Assembly (NCBI GenBank): GCA_009733575.1
Contig: ML769466.1
Location: 150,839-214,838, forward strand
Direction of reading: 5' to 3'
Length of the DNA: 64,000 nucleotides
DNA from: Gymnopus androsaceus JB14
Lineage: Eukaryota > Basidiomycota > Agaricomycetes > Agaricales > Omphalotaceae
Made by a program: the position numbers and the translations under genes. A model generated the notes under the pieces. The model ran no database searches and was not told the origin of the DNA. It was given only the letters and a program-made list of their open reading frames with translations. This document shows positions 61,101 through 64,000 of this stretch, in pieces. Position 1 is the first letter of the stretch; the number at the start of each line of letters is the position of its first letter.

Positions 61101-61753
61101 CCCCATAGCAATCCATAGTTCTCCACAAAGGGTACCCTTGCTATGGGCTCTATGAGTGCTATGAGTGCTGTGGAGAACTCCACAGTTCTCCACAGCACGC
61201 CCAGGTTTTGCTGATGCGTAATGTCTGGAACGAGCACTACCGGACACGTGCGACTGTGTCTGTCCCTTCAATCTCCCGCTCCAACTCTACCGACTACTTC
61301 ACAGAAATTGATGCGCCTGTCATTGAGTCTGTCTGTGACCCGTTCGATGAATTCATTGCTGGTTCTATCTCAAACGATGATCCAATTCAATATTGGACTC
61401 ACATTGCCTTGTCCAGCCCAAACGGTATCGTGACTGCCAAACAAACCCTCGCAGAGATGGCGCTTGACTTCCTCAGTGCTTCAGCTACCAGCACTGATGT
61501 TGAGCGGCTGTTTTCGAACTTGGGTCTTATTGTTGCCAAGGAGCGTTACAACCTTACACCAAAACATATTTGCCAGAGTACAATGCTCAATAATTGGATC
61601 CGAGTGGGTAATGTAGTCCCTCGGGAAGCTTGTGTTAAGAAACTAAACACCAGGTATGGTAAGAAGAAGGAGCGGGGCCGGGAAGAGGATTCAGAGGAGG
61701 ATACAGGGGAGGATGAGACGGAAGAAGATGGCGAGTCTGAAGTGGCTGAATAA
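58161..61753 (+). pseudogene. hAT transposase, inactivated
   Basis: ATG at 58161. Residues 1-150 are Ser/Lys-rich, with repeats of KASS and acidic blocks. A BED finger follows (SAFYHRFRCKN | HSKSSIRAV, LNTHARTC). The RNase H-like core is clear: FNAIYDCWTAGNGHEFLATM (first Asp), LAHTADNATNNDSMLD (second Asp), CFAHILNLVYM, then KMVKRVPTRWNTMYNVVDRA, LLHPKYHRNYF, and the dimerisation block LDFLSASATSTDVERLFSNL. Introns read: 58744-58805, 59494-59550, 60121-60168 and 60386-60437. A TAA at 58679-58681 interrupts the finger (HFD*VT), and a MITE (60523-61216) splits the last exon. The first intron (near 58540-58640) is unresolved. Confidence 0.88.
60523..61216. mobile_element. CATCAG-family MITE, 694 bp, inside transposase
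   Basis: Ends CATCAGCAAAACCTGGG and its exact inverse. Flanked by CG on both sides (60521-60522, 61217-61218). Removing the element and one CG restores REAR-NVWNEHY in frame. The interior has dense CCATAG/CTATGG repeats at both ends and an AT-rich centre. Confidence 0.88.
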
Positions 61754-62104
61754 TATATTATATCTTACTTTACTACGTTCATTGATATTTCTGACTACTA
61801 CTATGTTCGTTCTTTGCTTACTTCAATTTACTATACATTCTAGAATACATTTTAATGTTAGTGTTTTTGATGATGAATACTCGAGTATTTATGCACAAAT
61901 ATGCATATTTGTGCATATTCATACTCGAGTATGTGTAAGTAAGAAATATTCGAGTATTTACTCGAATATAAATAGTGGATTTTCAACTCAAATATCCGTG
62001 GCACGAGTGACGAATATATTCGAGTACATATTTGTGCCCATCTCTAATTGCCACAGCTATCAATACCTATTTGGTAGCCAATACTAATGGGATATGGAAT
62101 CCAG

Positions 62105-63412
62105 AGTGCCAGAGGTCCTGGCCCTATGGATTCCAGACTAGGCCCCTGGATTCCAGAGCCCTGGATTTCCTGTGGATTTCAATCATATTAGATACTGGAT
62201 TGTCGCGCTTTGGACTATCTAACTAGTTATATATTAAGGTAGCCTGAAGTGCTGCCCCAGTCAAAATCTCTCTCCTGGCTGCAAAGAAAACCCTCAACCG
62301 TTACTAAGCCGCCACTGATAATTCTCGCATGTATTGACTGGCAATGGGTGCGTAACCAATTCTCTTTACTCTTATCATGCTTATAAATATTATTTTATAG
62401 TTCTCCACCCTTGCTACAAGCTCTTGTACTTCCAACAGCATGGCTGGGAGGACAAAGAGGTTGAAACTGCTCATTCAATTGCTACTGACATGTTCAAACT
62501 CTATGCTGAAGCATATAGTGAAGATGTTGTCGAAGTGCCAGTCCATCGATCATCTGCTCCTTCCACATCTGCCAATATGTTTGATAGTATGGATGAGGAC
62601 AATTCTGAGCAACTGCCAGAAAACCCTTCCTCAGAACTTGAGCGATACCTTACCTCTATGACAGAACAGAACATTGACGATGCTATCCTATGGTGGCACA
62701 ACCATGCTACTGAGTACCCAATTCTATCTTGGATGGCACGAGATTTCCTTTCCATTCCTTGTAAGTTAATTCTACTATCATATTCTATGATTGTACTTAC
62801 AATTTACTCAGCAACATTGGTCTTTGTTGAATGTCAATTCAGTCGAGGACAACTTCTCATCAGTAGCATCCACAATTGCCTGACCGGTGAGACCAGCCAT
62901 TGCCTTATGTGTTTGGGGAGCTGGAGTGTTTATGGCTTGATTGATGACAGCGATATGCAGAATGTAACTTCTACACCCATCAAGGGCAAGTCTATGTAAT
63001 CTTTTTCGAATTTTGGTCTACGTTTTCTACTTCATTTGGACTACATATATAGAAATAGACTTAGTCATATTCCCTCCCACTGAATTATGAATCATGAACC
63101 TAAGTATTGTTGTACGGGCTATGGGGTGGCCCGTAACCCGTAGACCCGTCGAAGACCCCATAGTTACCCATGCCCATGTGGGTGGGATGTGGCCCACCGT
63201 GGGATGGGGGCGGGTTTGGTTTTGATGCCCAGCAGGGACCCCATGGTGATCACTATGCCCTTGCATTCCAGTCTACCAGGAAAAGTAACTAGTTAGATAG
63301 TCCAAAGTGTAACAATCCAGTATCTAATATGATCAAAATCCACAGGAATCCAGGGGCCCTGTCTGGAATCCATATGCCCTGCCTGGAATCCATAGGGCTA
63401 GGACCTCTGGCA
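62105..63412. repeat. inverted ~135-bp arms flanking a hAT fragment
   Basis: The left arm (62105-62240) and, inverted, the right arm (63278-63412) share GTGCCAGAGGTCC, CCCTATGGATTCCAG, ATATTAGATACTGGATTGT and GGACTATCTAACTAGTTA. They could be TIRs of an element that captured the hAT piece, or two repeats brought together by inversion. Confidence 0.7.
62253..63255 (+). pseudogene. hAT transposase 3' fragment, sister of copy 2
   Basis: Starts inside the coding region at the block AAKKTL and runs through VLHPCYKLLYFQQHGWEDKE, ERYLTSMTEQNIDDAILWWH, LSWMARDFLSIP, an intron, FVECQFSRGQLLISSIHNCL, LMCLGSWS and a stop at 62999, then the 3' end TAGTGATCACCATGGGG (inverted) at 63255. It retains CGA where copy 2 has TGA. 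Flanked on the right by TGCCCTTG (63256-63263). Confidence 0.85.
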
Positions 63413-63427
63413 CCCTTTGGATATGGA

Positions 63428-64000
63428 TTACAAAACCAGAGAGAGACACTTTAAGCTATATATATAAATTTTGACTTAATTGCTTTACAGTACTCACTTC
63501 AACAAAACTTCCTTATACCCGATATATTCCTCTCAACTAATATACCATAAACTACATATTGATCCACAAAAGAATTGCTACCTATACAGTAAATACATTT
63601 ACACATCTCTCTCCAACCAGACTCAACAGCCATACACACAAAAATCTTGCTAAAATAAAGTCAATGGCGAACTCAATCGACTTTACGGTAGCATACTATC
63701 CAGCCAAAAATCCCATCACTTTTGAATTATATCAACGATCCTCAACGTAGCCTTGGGTGCAGACTTGCTGTACTCCGCAGCGTTATCCTTCTCATCTTCT
63801 TGATGCCCCAGCCCACTCCAAGCTCATCTTACATCGTATAACGAACCGGTCGTTTGGGTTGACCAGGTTGACCGGGTTGTTTAGGTTTGCCCACCAAGTT
63901 ACAACCTACGTAAACTCATTGTCCAATATTATTGACTATGGGCTCCTCCATCAAGGCTCAAGTTGTTGGTGAAACTCCCTGTGGAGCATGAAGAAGCTTC
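63428..64000. other. right edge, no firm gene
   Basis: A short frame at 63664 (MANSIDFTVAYYPAKNPITF) might be a first exon of a gene running off the window, but no splice partner or domain supports it. Confidence 0.3.

Larger units (their letters stand above)
54027..62046 (+). mobile_element. hAT transposon copy 1, 8.0 kb, two divergent genes
   Basis: Perfect 18-bp TIRs TAGAGATGGGCACAAATA at 54027-54044 and 62029-62046. Both subterminal 150-bp regions are packed with CGAGTATT, GAATATTCG and CACAAATAT repeats, as in other hATs. Inside are a plus-strand hAT transposase (58161-61753) and a divergent minus-strand gene (57116-54925). CpG-rich, unlike the island to its left. The 8-bp flanks (AGGTCAAC and ATTGCCAC) do not match, so the insertion site has been altered. 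Confidence 0.87.

Noticed and set aside
54019..62054. 8-bp target duplication for hAT 1
   Set aside because: AGGTCAAC on the left and ATTGCCAC on the right agree at only four positions, so no duplication is claimed.
63664..63750. MANSIDFTVAYY.. as a gene start
   Set aside because: 28 codons, no splice partner, no domain; only noted as possible.

Overview
This is nuclear DNA of a filamentous basidiomycete, most likely an Agaricomycete. Genes carry many short (about 46-62 bp) GT-AG introns with CTAAC-type branch points. Gene types are typical: F-box families, fungal MFS transporters, a RhoGEF. The repeats (hAT, DIRS-like tyrosine-recombinase elements, Ty3/gypsy, copia-type LTR) are those of mushroom genomes. 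I cannot name the species.

Layout. (A) 1-23.6 kb is an ordinary gene island with normal CpG content. It holds the 3' part of a tRNA-Ile(AAU) gene at the left edge, a secreted PL7 alginate-lyase-type enzyme, an F-box protein, an unrecognised 414-aa protein, a mitochondrial-type methionine aminopeptidase, a cluster of F-box genes and relics, a DHA2-type MFS exporter, an alpha-glucoside MFS transporter and a 1,515-aa RhoGEF. All intact genes are on the minus strand. (B) 23.6-54 kb is a CpG-poor transposon island: MITEs, a solo LTR, a tyrosine-recombinase fragment, a nearly complete DIRS-like retrotransposon (29.1-34.6 kb), a Zn2Cys6-cluster protein and decayed relatives of unknown function, a gypsy relic lacking reverse transcriptase, a copia-type LTR, and a decayed hAT element (49,323-53,498). 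(C) 54,027-62,046 is a CpG-rich, apparently younger 8-kb hAT transposon with perfect 18-bp terminal inverted repeats. It carries two divergent genes: a transposase broken by a nonsense codon and a MITE insertion, and an intact four-exon gene for an unknown 679-aa protein. (D) 62-64 kb has a second, truncated copy of the first hAT inside inverted arms, then unassigned DNA.

Main points. The two-gene hAT is the best candidate for an undescribed system. Three foldback-like MITEs share CATCAG..CTGATG ends; one is dated against an empty paralogous site, giving a 2-bp target duplication. The 8-bp flanks of the hAT ends at 53.5 kb and 63.3 kb match each other, implying an inversion of about 11.5 kb between two hAT copies. 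In-frame stops in the island are repeatedly TGA where CGA is expected, and one is CGA in a sister copy, which points to CpG methylation decay. Single-base frameshifts in two host genes (F-box, methionine aminopeptidase) may be assembly errors or real lesions. Exon borders below come from reading splice sites and frames by eye.
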